A stretch of DNA of 64,000 bases, from contig OX344750.2 in assembly GCA_947034885.2 (NCBI GenBank), forward strand, positions 15,990,053 through 16,054,052, in the 5' to 3' direction. The position numbers were made by a program, and so were the translations under genes. This document shows positions 23,320 through 33,748 of this stretch, one piece after another. Every line of letters begins with the position of its first letter. Positions within the stretch are counted from its first letter, which is position 1. The notes under the pieces were generated by a model. It was not told the DNA's origin. It worked only from the letters and a program-made list of their open reading frames with translations, and searched no databases. Source of the stretch: Thuidium tamariscinum. Taxonomy: Eukaryota > Streptophyta > Bryopsida > Hypnales > Thuidiaceae.

Positions 23320-23884
23320 TTAGAGAAATTTTGAACCCTCAAAGAGGCCCTTAAGAATTGACATACAAAGCTATTTATTGAAGGCTAGAATTGATAGCCT
23401 AAGTACACAATATGTGTCGCTACTTTGTGTGAATCTCATCAAGTACTTTTGAATTTGTCAATGTAAGAAATTCACTTATAGTACCAAGGACTTGAATGAC
23501 AAAAAGTACCTATTGTTCTATTGTCCAATACGAGGCATTTTATGGTGCAAACATCATAAGCATGAAGTACTAACAATCTTATTAAAAAAAAGTCTCACTC
23601 ATTGTACTAAAAACACATGAGCCATTAGTACTTAATTGCACCAAATTTGTCCTTCTCCAAATAAAATAATCCCTCAATGTACTTAAAATTTGAATGACAA
23701 GAAGTACCTAATGTCCCATTATCCAATAAAAAAACATGTACCTTTATAAACATCATGATGTCAAAATGGGTGGAAATAGGGGAAAAAAGTTGTCCTTTAT
23801 TTGACAAGTACGCATTTAAATCCAATTGAGGACCCCAATTGAGGCCATTCTAGAGGCCCTTTGGAGAGTTCAAAATTTCTCTAA
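23320..23884. mobile_element. Inverted-repeat element (565 bp) splitting a coding-like stretch
   Basis: Left end TTAGAGAAATTTTGAACCCT, right end inverse AGTTCAAAATTTCTCTAA. Similarity continues inward over about 40 bp (AAGAGGCCCTT / AAGGGCCTC). Internal 'agtaccta..tgt' and 'acatgag' blocks are also partly palindromic. TGCA occurs in both flanks, but no clean adjoining duplication was found. Confidence 0.65.
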
Positions 23885-24040
23885 TGCACAAATCATATCG
23901 TTTTGAACAGTCATACTGTACGCAGATCTATAGACATGACTAATCTTGCGAGCAACCGCTGATACATTCCTGATGTACTCCATGCCATACTTTCTTTGAT
24001 TACAAAGAATACAAGGCCGCGCTCAAAATAGTGACGATCT
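23885..24040 (-). pseudogene. Short coding-like relic, product unknown
   Basis: On the minus strand about 46 codons are open. They contain residues such as KYGMEYIRNVSAVARKI and YRSAYSMTVQNDMIC, with balanced composition and GC above background. The open frame stops just inside the inserted element at 23884. I do not recognise the family. It could be the last exon of a lost gene; confidence is low. Confidence 0.25.
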
Positions 24041-24096
24041 CTGCCGAGCAGGAATTGAAGAGTAAGGGAATTAAACTCGCTTGAACACTTGAGAAC

Positions 24097-24327
24097 GTGG
24101 GTGGGCTCCGGGGATCTTTTGATTCAAAAATCCCGCCAAATCTGGCTCAGTCTAAGTCAGCTCATGTTCCGTTTCCGGGTCGACGCGCTCATCTTCTTCG
24201 TTCGACTCTTCTCATGGCGACGTTATGTACCCCAATCGATCGGCAGTTCACGCAGCCTGGGCCACGCCTCATCCCGGCTTTGTCGCTGCCAAGCTACCCT
24301 TCTCGGCGCTCCGCTCATACCCTCTGA
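24097..24327 (+). other. Small ORF, possibly a gene remnant
   Basis: 76 codons in a GC-rich island. An internal ATGGCGACG at about 24213 has a good plant start context. It is followed by Ser/Pro/Arg-rich residues like a transit peptide, then a stop. No downstream exon could be joined. It may be the relic 5' end of a gene. Confidence 0.25.
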
Positions 24328-24379
24328 ATCGAAGAGAACTCGATCTTCGTTTCTTTGGGGAATGAGCCTCCTTGTCTGA

Positions 24380-25082
24380 AGTGAGCTCATTAGTCACGTT
24401 GGTGAGGGTAATCTCCATGAGAATTCTGAGATTGAGTGCCAAAAGAAATCCGACCTTCTATGTGAGGATCGGAAAGAATTCGTTACGAGTTCGATCGAAT
24501 TGAGCTGTTCGAGCTACTGATTAGTTGCCGTTCCTGCTTTCAAAAATCTGCAGGAGACTCTTAATATCAGAATCATGGAGATTACTTAGGTGCAGGAAAC
24601 TACTTGAAGGAAGACATAGAGGAAGGAATCTTTATAAACTGCCTCAAGGTCTTGAAGAGGATAATTATGTGAAATTGAGAGAATGAAGCAGCTTCTCAGT
24701 GAGAACCAATTGAGAAAAATGGATGGATGGATGCGTTTTGAACCAAAGGTTTGAGAATCTCCAGGTGTTCAAAGCATGGTACATGAGCTGCTACAGAAAT
24801 ATTAAGAAAACATGTACGCAATTAATTATTGTACGGGGAGTTTTCGGTGGCATTCATGGTATGTATTTGTTTCTGGTACCTATCCGTAGTTGAATAATGA
24901 GAATTTGTAATCTCTTCAACTCCATCTATTGTTCGGGTGAATACTTCGTAATCACAGGTGCTGAATTGTCTCAATGACTCTCCTCTTTCCAATTATTATT
25001 TCATTCAAAAGCTGGTTTGGAACTCCTAAATTGTGATATAATGACTACAATACAATAGTAATGACTGTAATGTAATGCAGTT
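24380..25082. other. Spacer, nothing recognised
   Basis: Moderately AT-rich, with no ORF above 60 codons and no defined repeats. It ends at the F1 element. Confidence 0.4.
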
Positions 25083-25394
25083 ATGGCAAATTTCGTTAAA
25101 TTGGTGGTATTCCATTAGTTTGACAATTTTGACAGTTCCGACCGCGCGGTCTGAAATCTACATCTGTCATAGATCTTTGAAATCTACATGTGTTGAAGAT
25201 ATCTAAAATCTAAACGCATCTAAGATGTTTCAGACTGTGCGGTCTGAGATGTAAAACTGTCATAGATTTTGTAAATTTATATATATCCTAGATTTTTGGA
25301 AATCTATACCAGTCGTAGATGTCAGTTTTTAGTTCAAACCACGCGGTCTGAAAAATGGCATTTGGAATACCGCCATTTTAACGAAATTCGCCAT
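25083..25394 (+). mobile_element. F1 MITE (best copy, 312 bp)
   Basis: Left end ATGGCAAATTTCGTTAAATT, right end ATTTTAACGAAATTCGCCAT. It is flanked by a perfect 4-bp duplication AGTT (25079-25082, 25395-25398). Subterminal palindromic 'gaccgcgcggtc' and 'ccacgcggtc' blocks and repeated 'aaatctacatctgtcatagat' units fill the interior. It is the least decayed of the five F1 copies and defines the family here. Confidence 0.85.
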
Positions 25395-25398
25395 AGTT

Positions 25399-26394
25399 AT
25401 TGGACTAGTACATTGAGCCATCTTTACAAATATGAGGATTTTTGGATAATCGGCTCAGAATCTTGATGCCATAGCCTTCATCTGGATGCTTCACCTTCGC
25501 TCCTCCTTGCAAATCTAGAGGGCACCCATTTCGGGGGCACCCGAGTCAGAAATAACGTTCAGTATATATTGCTTTGAACAAAATGATTTTTCATTTGCAG
25601 AGAAAGTTTTGATTCAACAGATTTGTCTATTAATTAGACTAAACTTGCCAATCACCGCACACACAAATTTCAAGTACTTCGTAATGATAAAATAGATACT
25701 TGAATACTTTGAAATTTGGTGCAATCATTACATGTCATGTTCAAATTCACCTTCGAAAAATGAAATGCAAAAAGATTTCTTCCTACAAGTTTTATTGCAA
25801 TTTAAAAACAATGAGGTCGAAATCTGATTAAAATTTCTTTATAGCCATTCTCCGCACATTTTGTGAAGAACTAAAATTGTAAATGGTGAAGAATGCTGAC
25901 ATGAAGGGCCAAGGAGGGATGTGCCGTGCGATTACTATTTGAATATTGAAATTTTTGTTACAGTCTAGTGTTTAGATTTGTCCGGCAAATGGCACTTTTA
26001 CTATACACATGTATCTTATAGTAGCGGTCTAGTTTGTGATCCTTAAAAATTGAAGGGGTCCATTGCAAGTATGTGATCAAAGTATTGCATGATAATGCCA
26101 CCAGGGCTTCTTTTTTTTATCAGTGTCTCCATTGTTGGCCTTCTTGCTCAAGCCAGTTTTGGGGAGAAAGTACCAACAATGATCAAAAGTTTGACAAATC
26201 TGGTGATATTTTACCTCCAAAAAAAGTCCTAAATGCAGTATCTGCAACCATTCTAGATGCACTTTTGAAATCTCTTGACTTGTTGAGGATGGACACAATC
26301 TATGTCAGTGTCACATTACTAGAGATAACCTCGATGGTTAGCGGATGTAAGCAAAAGGTTGTCATAATAGAAAGGAGAACATGATTGTGACATA
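25399..26394. other. Spacer with one unassigned small ORF
   Basis: A 103-codon plus frame (26073-26384) ends beside the Stowaway-like MITE. A minus frame overlaps it. No motif is recognisable. The rest is AT-rich with nothing seen. Confidence 0.35.
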
Positions 26395-26484
26395 TTCCCT
26401 CTGTCCCACTAAAAGCTTCCTAATTAGGTTGATTTATAGTCTTTGCAGGAAGAATTTGGAAAGCTTCTAGTGGGACATAGGGAG
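26395..26484. mobile_element. Stowaway-like MITE (90 bp)
   Basis: The left end TTCCCTCTGTCCCACTAAAA is matched by the inverse right end AGTGGGACATAGGGAG. It is flanked by TA on each side (26393-26394, 26485-26486). CTCCCTCCGTCCCA with a TA target is the Stowaway (Tc1/mariner-derived) consensus of plants. It lies five bases before an F3 element. Confidence 0.85.
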
Positions 26485-26489
26485 TAAGG

Positions 26490-27489
26490 TAAGAGGCTCA
26501 AAAAGCGACCATGTAAGTGTTAATGTGCCTTTTTCGTGTATCTCTTGATATGAAAATATTTTTAATTTATTTTTCAGTGATAGAGAAATAGATGAGGAAT
26601 CTAACACAAGTTGTTTCATGTTTTTTGAAGCAATACTGAATTAATTATGAATCTTCAAACACAATTTACTATAGGTCCCTATATATGATCATAGGCCCTC
26701 GGAAATCCATCCATGCATAATTTGAGAAAAAAACTAGGCCTCAATTGTTCAAAAACTAACATTACAAAATGTATAAAGTAATGGAAATGGTTTGTAAAAG
26801 CGTCCCTTTCTAAATTTGAAATGAATGCTTGAATTAGTCATTATTTCATATTTTTCAGTACTTGTAAGAAGGTAGTTGAACAATAAATTTTTATTTTGAA
26901 TTAAATTAATAGACACCTAGCCATTTAGTTAGGAATGAACCTAGTATGGCTCCTAAACCATCCATTGAAGAAGTAATGACAGATCTAATCAAGTTCTATT
27001 GTAATCTATAGTGGAAACACCCAAAATCGTCCAAATAAGGAATTCAGCATAGTTGGAGGCAACGTTTTCTAAAACTAATATATTTTTAGTATTAGCGAGT
27101 GAAAATCATGAATATTAAAAAAAAATTTAATTTTTTTGAATCAATATATAATTTCTATAAATTTCCAAAGTATTGGCTCCCTAGACCACTAGAACTGTTC
27201 TATAGGTGTACCTTTAACTGAACACCTAATGAAATCAGCTATCAGTGAATGAAAACCATACCAACATGTGTTTTACAACTACATCAGCAAATAGAATTAA
27301 ACATTTGTTGAACACTTTAATGAATGCTTATGGACAGATTTAGTGGTACTGTAGGGTCCAAGAATAGGTACAAGGACGGAAATGGGTGTTTCTCCCTTAC
27401 AGTCCATTTTTCCACAGTTCAAGTGTCCATTTCACAGCCCCTATTGGATGGTTGAAAATGCCTGGTCGGTTTTAGAGCCCTCTCCTATA
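26490..27489 (+). mobile_element. F3 element, interrupted by F2
   Basis: It starts AAGAGGCTCA and ends GAGCCCTCTCCTATAT, colinear with 19607-20270. The F2 insert at 27011-27397 splits it between 'gtaatcta' and 'cagtccattttt'. Removing it leaves about 611 bp. The insertion point differs from that in the inverted copy at 11449, so the two F2 insertions are independent. Confidence 0.75.
27011..27397 (+). mobile_element. F2 MITE (copy D) inside F3
   Basis: Ends GTGGAAACACCC and GGGTGTTTCTCCCT, flanked by TA on both sides. Internal blocks match copies A, B and C. Confidence 0.8.
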
Positions 27490-28109
27490 TGGTTTTACTT
27501 TTAAATGCTTAATGTCAAGGTAGAACAATTTTCTAAGAAATCCCGGGAGTGAGAGAAGAATTAAACTAATTCCACAGGACTTGCTGAGGGAAACAAACTT
27601 AAGTTGAGTACTCTCAGAAACCCACAAAATCAATTGAAATTGCCACATCTAGCATTGGTCCACATAATACATTCAGTAGCCCATAGAAGGACTGCATTTC
27701 CCTTTGTGAAGTCCCCATCACCTAATTTCATTTGACATTTCTTGAAGTTTGCAACTTTAGTTACTGAATGGTGTGGAATATTCCACACCATTTCATCCGC
27801 TGGGAAGCAATGTGACAGGTTGCTACTGAATGTTATGCATCGCAAATACCCTTCAACAATCCATATCATTTTCAGAAGTGGAATGCAATTGCTACAAGCA
27901 TGTCAAGATACATTGGGGTCAGATTCACTAGGGCTTGCATGAAATCATTTCTTTTTTTGGTTGAATTTTGATTCATTCTCTCAATTTAGGATTTTTGGAA
28001 TTTCATTTGATAGGGTTTTGAATATTTTGGGACCTTCAATCTTATTCAAAATATTCCATCATCTTTATTACTAGAATTCACAACTTTGACTCTAAGTGTT
28101 TTTTGGGAT
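27490..28109. other. Spacer with perfect 26-bp palindrome
   Basis: A perfect palindrome with half-site AATGGTGTGGAAT occupies 27767-27792. It falls inside a minus-strand 79-codon frame (27630-27869) and a plus 66-codon frame, neither with a recognisable domain. Nothing else is identified. Confidence 0.5.
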
Positions 28110-28215
28110 TGTAATTATTTTCATTAATATTTTCTACACTATTCAATTATGTCACATTATAATTTGTGAAGTTTCTCATTAGATGCCATATTTAATTATA
28201 TTTTGAATTATTTTT
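28110..28215 (+). repeat. Dispersed repeat shared with the VPS54 promoter region
   Basis: 'aatattttctacactattca' and 'attatgtcac', through 'tatttaattatattttgaa', are repeated almost unchanged at 44455-44565, directly upstream of the VPS54 leader. Boundaries are not defined. Confidence 0.6.
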
Positions 28216-29869
28216 AAAGACCCTAACTCTAGGATAGGGTAGGTCTCCAAAAATACAAGTTGAAAAGCACCAAGATTAAGGACTTAGGATTTTAAATTTG
28301 GAGTGAAACCAAGTCCTTTTAAAATATGAAGCTAGTGTGGCATACAATATTGTTGTATTTTCTTTTCCTGAGTGATCTCTACCATGTCTAGTTTGAATTT
28401 GTATGGTTACATTATAAAAAGGTAAATTTGTCTATAATAGGTAAAAAAAATGGCAAACCCATCACAATTAAGAATGTTCTAGTGGTGCACATTTCAAATT
28501 TGCATATGTTCAATAGTATGTTCATCATTATTACAATTTTGCTAGTAATGGATTGGATGGCATTTTGCCTATGATAGGCAAAGTTCCTTTAGTAAGTGGA
28601 CACGAGGTAGTTAGGGTTAATCAAGCACAATCAAAAAAATTGATTGAGAAACTTCACCAAAGGAGATGTAGGCACTTTGAATGAGTACACTCTACATTCA
28701 CATTCAGCCTAAGAATGCATTATGTAGTCAATTTATCATACACTAGATAATGGCACCTAGGAAATGAACCATTAGAATCTTGCATCAATCTACAACAAAT
28801 TTTTTTCTTAGGAATGAGAGTAAGACTACATTAGGAGCTACGTCGTTAGCCACAATTTACATAGGGATGGCTATTTGGTTTCAGATTAGAACTTAGATTC
28901 ATAGACAAGATTTGAGAAAGAGTGGTGTCCTCTCTTTTGTAGTTTTCTTAGAGGGACTTGGCAATTCATAGTCCCTTCACAACTTTTGTAATCACGTTTG
29001 CCTTTTAATCTCAAGGGGCTTTGTGCCCCCGTCTTGCTGCATTTGTTTGGCTTTATAGAAGACTACATTAGGTTGGTTAGTGGCCAAAATTAATGCTTTA
29101 AGTGATGGTGATGGAGTTATTGCTTGCTTTAGTAACTTCTACCTTTTCAATGTTAATTCATCAAAAGAAGTGATTTTTTTATTCTTTCATGTGTAGTAGC
29201 CGTGTTAGGAAATATTGTCACTACTTTAAGTGGTAAGATGTCTATTATGTGTAGACTTTTTGTCAATTGGTTTTTGAGTGGTCTAGAAACTCTTATAGGC
29301 TATTTGGGCAACACCTTTTAAAAATTCATAACAAAATAAATCTATACATAGTCAAAAAATGAAGTGACAATATAAACGGTTAAATTCATATTTGTATGAA
29401 GTGGAAATATAAATGATTAAATTCATATTTATGTGAAGTGACAATATAAATGATTAAGGTGGTACTCCAAATTTCAACATTCAACAACACATTGAATAGA
29501 AAATATCACATTAGTGCATTATGGGAGGTGTTCACTGACCACGCCAAAGTGGCCTAGTTGAAAGTTTCTAACTTGTGTGAGCTTTACCCCAACAAGGTTA
29601 AACTCTTCCTCAAGCGTTTTGATTGTGCAGACTAGCTTCTTCGGAGTGAGAACACATAGAAAAGTGGTGTGGAGTTTGGCTCGGCCTAAGGTGGGATGTT
29701 TCTCCTAATTTCAAGTTCCTCCCTTGCGTTCAGTGCCTTCTCGACTTCTTTACTATGTCTACTCTTGCTTCAAAATATAGAACAAAAAAAGGAAAAAAAG
29801 AAAGCTATTGCTTCCCCAAGGTTCTTTCCCTTGGTTCAATGTACTATTTCTTTTATCAATGGAAATCGT
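28216..29869. other. Spacer, nothing recognised
   Basis: AT-rich. There is a short tandem 'gaagtg(a/g)(c/a)aatataaa(t/c)g(a/g)tta' set of about 46 bp x 3 near 29355-29460. No ORF is supportable. Confidence 0.45.
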
Positions 29870-30065
29870 CCATTTGTTTATATATATATATATTACATAT
29901 CACATGATCATTATTCTATTTTCATCCATAATTTGGTGGTTTCATGCAAGATTTTTCTTTAATGTGAAATTTTTGGGCAAAAAACTTCTTGGCTCATTGC
30001 CATTTTTTGGCCAAACTATTCTTTCCTAGTATAATCTAGCACCAAAAAGCCAGAAAAAGAAGCCA
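29870..30065 (+). repeat. Dispersed repeat F7 (copy 2)
   Basis: Contains a (TA)n tract followed by 'tcattattctattttcatcc', 'tttcatgcaagattttt' and 'agcaccaaaaagcc'. It matches 400-570 and, inverted, 36960-37210. Overlapping small ORFs are not genes. Confidence 0.5.
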
Positions 30066-30689
30066 TTCTTCATAGTTTAAATTGTCATGAAAGTTGATAA
30101 ACACAATTCTAAATCCCCAAAACTCAAAAATTATTTTCCAATGTCAACTCTGCAAGGAAGTCTGCCCTTCCTTCTTCAGACGATATCAAATGAAGTTGCG
30201 AACCAAGCGCCAGGCAAAACCTCGTGCACGCCTTATGCCAACGGTTCCTTACTAAACGGCACTCTCCCAGTCAAAATAGGAAGTCTTCCGCAAGAGGACC
30301 GTGGATGTCACGAGCCCTGAACTCACCACACCGACGGTACATTGCCAGTTTTGCCGCCTGAAATTTGCCCTAAAAATTTCTTTGGGACTGAAAGTGTGAT
30401 GAGTCGAAACATCCTCCCTTTGGTGGCAGGCTCATCAACACGAATAGTGTGACAACTCCAAAGGGACCACAGTGAAAACGATGTGGGCTTTCTCCTATGA
30501 CAAAATGAAAACTCTATGCTTTCGTAAACCCTAAAAGGATGCGGCCTCCATGACATGACCACGGTACTGTGGTCACCAAAATACTTTCCATTACTGACCA
30601 ATATACAGTTCATAATAACTTACAGGGTTGAAGTCATTTCAGGGTACGAATGAACAGATCCGAGAAGGAAGACTTCCTTCTGCATCACA
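30066..30689. other. GC-raised region flanking the tandem array
   Basis: It holds one clear but more diverged relative of the array unit (about 30450-30530: 'gggaccacagtgaaaacgat', 'gtgggctttctcctatgac'). It also has a 77-codon frame (30087-30320) and a 96-codon minus frame (30323-30613) without known domains. This is probably the eroded edge of the array. Confidence 0.45.
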
Positions 30690-30958
30690 AGTCCAATCTA
30701 GCAGTGAGCTCATAAATACCAAGGGTGCCACAGGGAAAACCCTGTGCCATGGGCAAAGCATCTAGAGAAAGAATTACCTATGATTCTTGAAGACAGACTT
30801 GAAGCATCGCATTTCCAGCATTGCTTAAAAATTCCAGAGGTACCTCATGGAACATGATATGGGCTTCTAATGGTAAATTGAAAACCCTGTACTATGGCAA
30901 AAACATCTGGGGGGGAAAGTTATCTGAGAATCTGTAAGAAAAGCTTCGGGGAAGTTTA

Positions 30959-31044
30959 GTTTCCACGTATCGCCAGACAGCGAGACTAATATCAGTCTCA
31001 CCCATCAGATTTATGTCGGTAAGTTCTGGCGAATCGTGGAAACT
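30959..31044. repeat. Hairpin insert 1 in the tandem array
   Basis: Arms AGTTTCCACGTATCGCCAGA and its near-inverse TCTGGCGAATCGTGGAAACT (19 of 20 pair). A second stem, GAGACT...AGTCTC, lies inside the loop. It resembles a small fold-back MITE. Confidence 0.7.
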
Positions 31045-31476
31045 CAACCTTACGGTATCTCAATTCCAGCATCGCTCATAAACTCCCAAGGGACTCAGGT
31101 GAACACGAGGTGGGCTTCTATGACCAAACGAAAACCCTGAACTATGGCTAATGCACCTAAGAATCTATAAGACAGGCTCAATGCTGCAACACAATTCCGG
31201 CATTGCTCGCATATTTGGAAGGACAGTAAACACGACCTGGACTCCTACGACAAAATGAAAACCCTGCACGATTTTGAAAACATGCAGACAGAGTAAGAGT
31301 GGTAAGAGTTCTCCAAGACAGGTTTACTGAATCATCGTACTAGCATTGCTCATAAATTCTCGGGGGTCACAGTCAACACGACATGGGTTTCTCCAATGAC
31401 AGTGAAAATCCTCTTGACGGCTGCAGAATCCAGAGTAAGAAGTGTCAGAGATTATGTAAGACAGGCTTAGGAGGAA

Positions 31477-31582
31477 TTTCCATGTGTCGCCAGGATCACA
31501 TCGATCCAATGTCAGAATACTATCCTCTCAGTCTCACCCATGAGATTGATATCGGTCTAGCAGTTTAACGATATATGGAAAC
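31477..31582. repeat. Hairpin insert 2 in the tandem array
   Basis: It carries the same 'cagtctcacccat.aga' core and outer 'tttccatgtgtcgccag' / 'gatatatggaaact' arms as the hairpin at 30959, more diverged. It lies at the same place in its repeat unit (after 'caggctt', before 'ccttac.gcatcacaattcc'). Confidence 0.6.
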
Positions 31583-32060
31583 TCTTCCTTACTGCATCAC
31601 AATTCCAGCATTGCTCATAGATTCAAGGGACCGCCTGCGGCGAACGCGTTGTGGGCTTCTATGCCAAAAATGAAAACCCTGAACTATGGTTAAAGCATCC
31701 AGGGTAAGAATTACCTAAGAGTCTACAAGGCAGGCTTTCTACTGCATCACAAATTGAAGAGGACCATGGCAAAAAACATGTGGACTTTTAAGACAATGAA
31801 AATCCTCCACTAGGGCTAAAGTTTCCACGATAAGTATCATCTAAAACTCTACAACAGGCTCGTTACTACATCACAATTCCAGAAATGCTCGTGACTTCGA
31901 AGGAGACCATGGTGAACAATATGTAGGCCTCTATGACAAATGAAAATTCCTCTACTAGGGCTGAAGTATCCATGGTAAGAATTATCTAAGATTCTATAAG
32001 ACAGGCTTGGTGCTGCATCAGAATTCTAGAATTGCTCATAGATACATCGAAGAGAAGGCC

Positions 32061-32815
32061 TCAACTTCATAGTTTGAAGAAAAAGAAAGAAGAGAAGGCT
32101 TCGAAATAAAGGAGAGCTTACAGATCTTGCCTGACATGAGCAGGATCACAATTAACGATTCCATGGCGAACGGCAGCGGCTCCTTGCAATCAAAACCTAG
32201 GAAATGAAATCCTTGTACTGGAAAACCAAACCCAGGGATTGTGAAATACTTGACAAACAGTTCTCAGAATGATCAAAATCATTCCAACGAATTCACAAGA
32301 ACACTCTACCCCTAAAGAGGAAAAATCAAGAGTAACGAAAATTCCAGTGGCACTGACAATTTGAGGGTTGAATTCACAAATGAAAGATATAAATTTAGGT
32401 CAAGGACTCGTGTGAATTACTGCAGTCATCGCGGTGGTGCCTGTGATCGAGTGGAATTATTCAAGGTACCCGTTGGAAAACCTAATGGAATCAGAAAAAT
32501 AGCAATCACCTGGAGCAGTAGGCGTCCCTATTGAATTGGCTATCAGCTGTCATTATCTTTGCCATCACCGTCTCCACAACGTGCAGGGTCTAACTAATCC
32601 TGCCAAAGAATGCAGATCTTGCATCAACTTAGAAACCCTAATACTCTACTCTGCGCGCTCTCTCGCCCACACTCACACTCTTACTATCTCGCTTTTTCTC
32701 TGCCATTTGCTATCTATTTCCTCCAGATCTGACAGCTTGCGTGCCTGTGTGAGCGAAAAAAAGCTCCCCTGTTGTATGCAATTCCTGATATAGTTCTGCG
32801 CCTGTTGTTTCTTGC
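32061..32815. other. 3' flank of the translocator gene
   Basis: No gene. Positions 32640-32730 are strikingly CT-rich on the plus strand (GA-rich on the gene's sense strand). They contain the translocator 3' UTR or a nearby regulatory tract. The 85-codon plus frame at 32536 has no domain and is not supported. Confidence 0.4.
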
Positions 32816-33748
32816 TCACTTGCAGCGCCTCTTGGCTTCGCTATAAAGTACAACTCCAAAGACGGTGAGAGTATAACCAACCATGCCCATAACCGAGACG
32901 GGATTCCGAAACAGCAGAATCGAAACCACGACTGCCACCGCCCCTTTGGCATTTCCTAACACCTGCAGCGTCAGTGCACTCGTGTGCTTGGTCACCAAAA
33001 AGTTGGTCAGGTTCACAAAGTACGCCATGGCAGAGTTCACGATGAGCAGGAGCAGAATGTAAATATCCTGCCTCGCCAATGCAATTGTGATCCCCAGCAC
33101 ATTCGGTTCCAGGAATAATGTGGCGGGCAACAGCACCACGACCGCAATCGGCGCCATATATAACAGCAGGTTCATCGAGTTCAGCTTCTCCCCTTCCGAT
33201 GACAACAGAATCCCTTGCAACACGGACTTGAGCGCCCGTGCGGCCGTCGCCATCACGCACATTATAAACCCGTACAAGTGAAAACTCGGCTCCCCGCCGC
33301 TCGCAATCACTACTCCAGTCACCACAGGAACCAAAGTCGCGTACACCAACCAAGCCTCCTGCCGGAACGTCATCAAATACGCAAACACGGCCGTGAAGAA
33401 CGGCGTCGTCGCGCCAATCGCCTGGTTGAACGACACGGGAAGAAACCTTAAGGAGATGTTGCCACTCACCACGGACGTACAGAAAATGATGCTGAGCGCC
33501 ACAATTTTGAAAAACTGCGTGCGCGATCGAATCGTCTGCATCGGCACCACCTTCATCCACGCGATGGCGACGTAGCTGAAAAGCGCGCACGCCGTCATGT
33601 GGCACATGGTAAGGAAGATAGGGAATTTGAAGCCATAGTTGCTAAGCAAGTACTTGTTCAGGAGGAGCACGCCAATGTTGGAGAAGTACCAAGCGCCGAT
33701 GAGCGCCACCGTGAACACCGACGTCGACATCTTCGGCGCAGCTCCCAT
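32816..33748 (-). CDS. Nucleotide-sugar / sugar-phosphate translocator (TPT family, DMT superfamily)
   Basis: Intronless frame of 310 codons from ATG at 33748 to TGA at 32816-32818. An upstream in-frame ATG at 33886 would add 46 Cys/Arg-rich residues unlike the family, so I start at [16 protein letters not shown] at 33730 is an alternative. The product has about ten hydrophobic segments. Family-typical stretches include [94 protein letters not shown] and [20 protein letters not shown]. These place it with the Arabidopsis At3g11320/At5g05820 group of Golgi/ER antiporters; characterised relatives carry UDP-sugars for wall polysaccharides. The exact substrate cannot be read from sequence. The basic tail EAKRRCK may aid ER/Golgi sorting (inference). 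Family-typical length, no broken residues; the only gene on this strand nearby. Confidence 0.95.
   Translation of the reverse strand: MGAAPKMSTSVFTVALIGAWYFSNIGVLLLNKYLLSNYGFKFPIFLTMCHMTACALFSYVAIAWMKVVPMQTIRSRTQFFKIVALSIIFCTSVVSGNISLRFLPVSFNQAIGATTPFFTAVFAYLMTFRQEAWLVYATLVPVVTGVVIASGGEPSFHLYGFIMCVMATAARALKSVLQGILLSSEGEKLNSMNLLLYMAPIAVVVLLPATLFLEPNVLGITIALARQDIYILLLLIVNSAMAYFVNLTNFLVTKHTSALTLQVLGNAKGAVAVVVSILLFRNPVSVMGMVGYTLTVFGVVLYSEAKRRCK

Larger units (their letters stand above)
30690..32060. repeat. Diverged tandem array of 120-155-bp units
   Basis: A block 'tcacaattccagcattgctc' begins successive units at about 30690, 30811, 31061, 31192, 31337, 31600, 31750, 31874 and 32021. Each continues with 'ggaccanngtgaacacgatg', 'tgggcttctatgac', 'aatgaaaaccctg', 'catccagggtaagaattacc' and 'ataagacaggctt'. 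Unit spacing is 121-155 bp once two hairpin inserts are removed. Identity between units is partial. The block begins about 0.75 kb 3' of the translocator stop. No reading frame is conserved across units, so it is probably not coding. Confidence 0.75.

Noticed and set aside
30690-32060. Tandem array as a cluster of snoRNA genes or a CRISPR-like array
   Set aside because: Units lack consistent C/D or H/ACA boxes. The repeats are diverged along their whole length with no unique spacers, and this is a eukaryotic nuclear region.
32841-33605. 254-codon minus frame and several plus frames overlapping the translocator
   Set aside because: They overlap the translocator CDS in other frames; composition reflects the GC-rich codons of the real gene.
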